From positions 558,001 to 622,000 of the forward strand of contig JADJRG010000022.1 in NCBI GenBank assembly GCA_016712315.1: a DNA stretch of 64,000 nucleotides. Reading direction: 5' to 3'. Positions 62,373-64,000 of the stretch are shown in pieces (the first letter of the stretch is position 1; the number at the start of each line of letters is the position of its first letter). The notes below the pieces were generated by a model that did no database searches, was not told the DNA's origin, and was given only the letters and a program-made list of their open reading frames with translations. The position numbers and the translations under genes were made by a program. Source of the DNA: Nannocystis sp. (GTDB lineage Bacteria; Myxococcota_A; Polyangia; Nannocystales; Nannocystaceae).

Positions 62373-64000
62373 GTGGTCGACCCACCAAAGAAGCACCCCA
62401 GCGAGAGCCACCTCTTACTCGTCGCCGATCGCGCGCCACTGCTCCCGGAGCCGCAGCCGGACGCCAGCGCCGCCGGCGCTCTCGTCGATCAACGCCGCGG
62501 CCCAGACTTTCTCTGGGACGAGCGCGCCCACGCCGACGATCTCACCCGACAGCGCTGGGGAGTCATCGCTCCCGAGGGTCTTTTGGGGGATCAGCTCCTC
62601 GAAGCCCTCGCCCCGCTCATCGCCCACCGCCGCCGGCAGACCGGCGCGGATCGGGACGTCATCCACCGCGTCCCGCCCGCCTTGGATCAGGCCGCCGCGC
62701 TCCGCTGGTACAAGCGCGTCTTCGAGCCTGGAGACGCCTTCCGCGACGCCATCCCCCGCTACGTCCTCATCCTCGGCGATCTCGCGCACGTCTCGCTCGA
62801 GCTCCAGCAGATCGTCGGCGCCACCGCGTTCGTCGGTCGTCTGGCCTTTGAGACAGCCGAACAATACGCCGCCTACGTCGCCAAGGTCCTCGAGGCCGAG
62901 GCCACCCCCCCCTTCACCCCGCCGCCGCTGCGCCTGCACGCCGTCGATGACGGTACGGGAGCCACCAGCGCCGGTCGCCGCGGGCTCATCGACCCCGGAG
63001 TCCGCCTCCTCCGCGGCGCCGCCCTCCAAGTCGATGAATTCGCCGATCCCGAAGATCTCGGCCCCGACCGCCTGAGAGCCGCCCTCAGCGCTGATCGAGG
63101 GGGCATCTTCTTCTCCGTCAGCCACGGCCTCGGCGCGCCCCGCCGCGGCTGGTCAAGCGCCGACGAGCAGCGCCGTCGCCAGGGCGCCATGAGCCTCGGA
63201 GAGCGCGGCGATCTCGACGCCGAGCGCCTCCAAGGCGGCGCGCTCCTCCCTGGCGGTCTGTGGTTCATGCTCGCCTGTTTTGGCGCCGGCACCCCGACCA
63301 CCAGCGCCTACGCCCGCTGGTTAGAGCAGCTCGCCAGCAGCGACCCACGCGGGGCCGATCCACGCCTCGCCCTCCACAGCCTGCCGCCCGCCGGGTCGCC
63401 GCCATTCATCGCAGCCTTGCCCAAGGCCGCCCTCGCCAGCCAGCGGGGCCCGCTCGCCTTTATCGGCCACGTCGACCTCGCCTGGACCTACGCCTTCCGC
63501 GAGGCCCACGAAGGCCCTGTCCGCGCCCACCCTGCCCGATTTATGGCGCTGCTCCGCGCCGCGCACCAGGGCGCGCGGATCGGCGCCGCCTTCCGCGAGC
63601 TCTATCGATATTTTGAGCAGACCAACACCGAGCTCAGCACCCTCGATCCTGACCGCGCGGATCCACAGCGTCGGGGCGCCTTATGGATGCTCCGCCAGGA
63701 TCTAGGCGGTTATGTCCTATTAGGGGATCCCGCCGTCCGTCTCTTAGGACGCGGCGAATCCGCGCAGCCCGCCGCCGCGTCGCCTGGCCACACGGCCATC
63801 TCCGTTCATTCTGGCGCCCCCGCGTCGACGCAGATCCACGACCCCACCGCCGCCCCCAACGACCCACCTGCCGCCCCCGCCGACGCCAGCGCCGCCTTCT
63901 TCGCCGGCTTCGGCCTCACGCCCGCCCGCGCCGCCGCCGCGATCCCCCTGCCGATCCTCGAACAAGCCCTCGCCCACGACCTCCTCGGCCACGATCTCCA
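62373..64000 (+). CDS. Caspase/gingipain-like cysteine peptidase, cut by the window end
   Basis: The frame is open from about 62280 to the end of the window without a stop. The most credible start is GTG at 62373, though conserved-looking sequence (RLYAKVDPHVVD) begins a little before it and a CTG lies at 62334. At least 542 residues are visible. IFFSVSHGLGAPRRG and LWFMLACFGAGTPTTSAYAR are placed like the catalytic His and Cys of clan CD peptidases (caspases, gingipains, CHAT). Before them lies an alpha/beta domain (RYVLILGDLAHVSLELQQI). No signal peptide is visible. The end is Ala/Pro-rich. An ABC exporter precedes it. Activity and substrate are unknown; the clan assignment is from motif spacing. 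Confidence 0.6.
   Translation, partial: MVDPPKKHPSESHLLLVADRAPLLPEPQPDASAAGALVDQRRGPDFLWDERAHADDLTRQRWGVIAPEGLLGDQLLEALAPLIAHRRRQTGADRDVIHRVPPALDQAAALRWYKRVFEPGDAFRDAIPRYVLILGDLAHVSLELQQIVGATAFVGRLAFETAEQYAAYVAKVLEAEATPPFTPPPLRLHAVDDGTGATSAGRRGLIDPGVRLLRGAALQVDEFADPEDLGPDRLRAALSADRGGIFFSVSHGLGAPRRGWSSADEQRRRQGAMSLGERGDLDAERLQGGALLPGGLWFMLACFGAGTPTTSAYARWLEQLASSDPRGADPRLALHSLPPAGSPPFIAALPKAALASQRGPLAFIGHVDLAWTYAFREAHEGPVRAHPARFMALLRAAHQGARIGAAFRELYRYFEQTNTELSTLDPDRADPQRRGALWMLRQDLGGYVLLGDPAVRLLGRGESAQPAAASPGHTAISVHSGAPASTQIHDPTAAPNDPPAAPADASAAFFAGFGLTPARAAAAIPLPILEQALAHDLLGHDL

Overview
The window is very GC-rich (about three quarters G+C by eye) and almost fully coding. It carries 45 protein genes, two of them cut by the window ends. 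No tRNA, rRNA, CRISPR array, insertion sequence or prophage was recognised. The gene content points to a myxobacterium, most likely of the Nannocystis/Plesiocystis/Enhygromyxa group: a serine/threonine kinase, a giant kinase-ATPase-histidine kinase, many lipoproteins with Thr/Ser/Asp stalks and Cys-rich domains, FG-GAP proteins, and a cycloeucalenol-cycloisomerase-like membrane protein. The lineage is an inference from gene content, not from a marker gene.

Layout. 1-12000: mostly housekeeping, with an ECF sigma factor, DinB, a TlpA-like lipoprotein, the conserved TilS-FtsH pair, a DUF6178 protein, a lectin-like propeller protein, and overlapping MnmA and RNase III genes. 12000-28600: a stalked lipoprotein, a Ser/Thr kinase, another stalked lipoprotein, two divergent radical SAM genes, the 1740-residue hybrid kinase, a Gly-rich beta-helix lipoprotein and a D-threonine-aldolase-like enzyme. 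28600-42000: a YggU fusion protein, citrate synthase, threonine synthase, three surface lipoproteins, a membrane metallopeptidase next to the cycloisomerase-like protein, and a small lipoprotein. 42100-48400: a co-oriented set of PilZ protein, FliA-like sigma factor, an array of overlapping mini-ORFs, an SctJ/FliF-like lipoprotein, an Hsp70, a J-like protein and a membrane protein. 48400-64000: an NmrA-like reductase, a 1110-residue LamG/helical membrane protein, a YbjQ pair, an isolated ClpV, a lipoprotein, a coiled membrane protein, an expansin, an ABC exporter and a truncated caspase/gingipain-like protein.

How the genes work together. Most neighbours look functionally independent. The clear units are tilS-ftsH, mnmA-rnc (4-base overlap), the divergent radical SAM pair, the metallopeptidase-cycloisomerase pair, the PilZ-sigma-SctJ-Hsp70 run, the YbjQ pair (4-base overlap) and the ABC permease-ATPase pair. 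The most unusual feature is at 43235-43396: four mini-ORFs, three of them made by a 44-base tandem repeat, each ending in ATGA that overlaps the next start, the last running into the start of the SctJ-like gene. The stalked lipoproteins encode their stalks with simple-sequence DNA, which suggests length-variable surface proteins.
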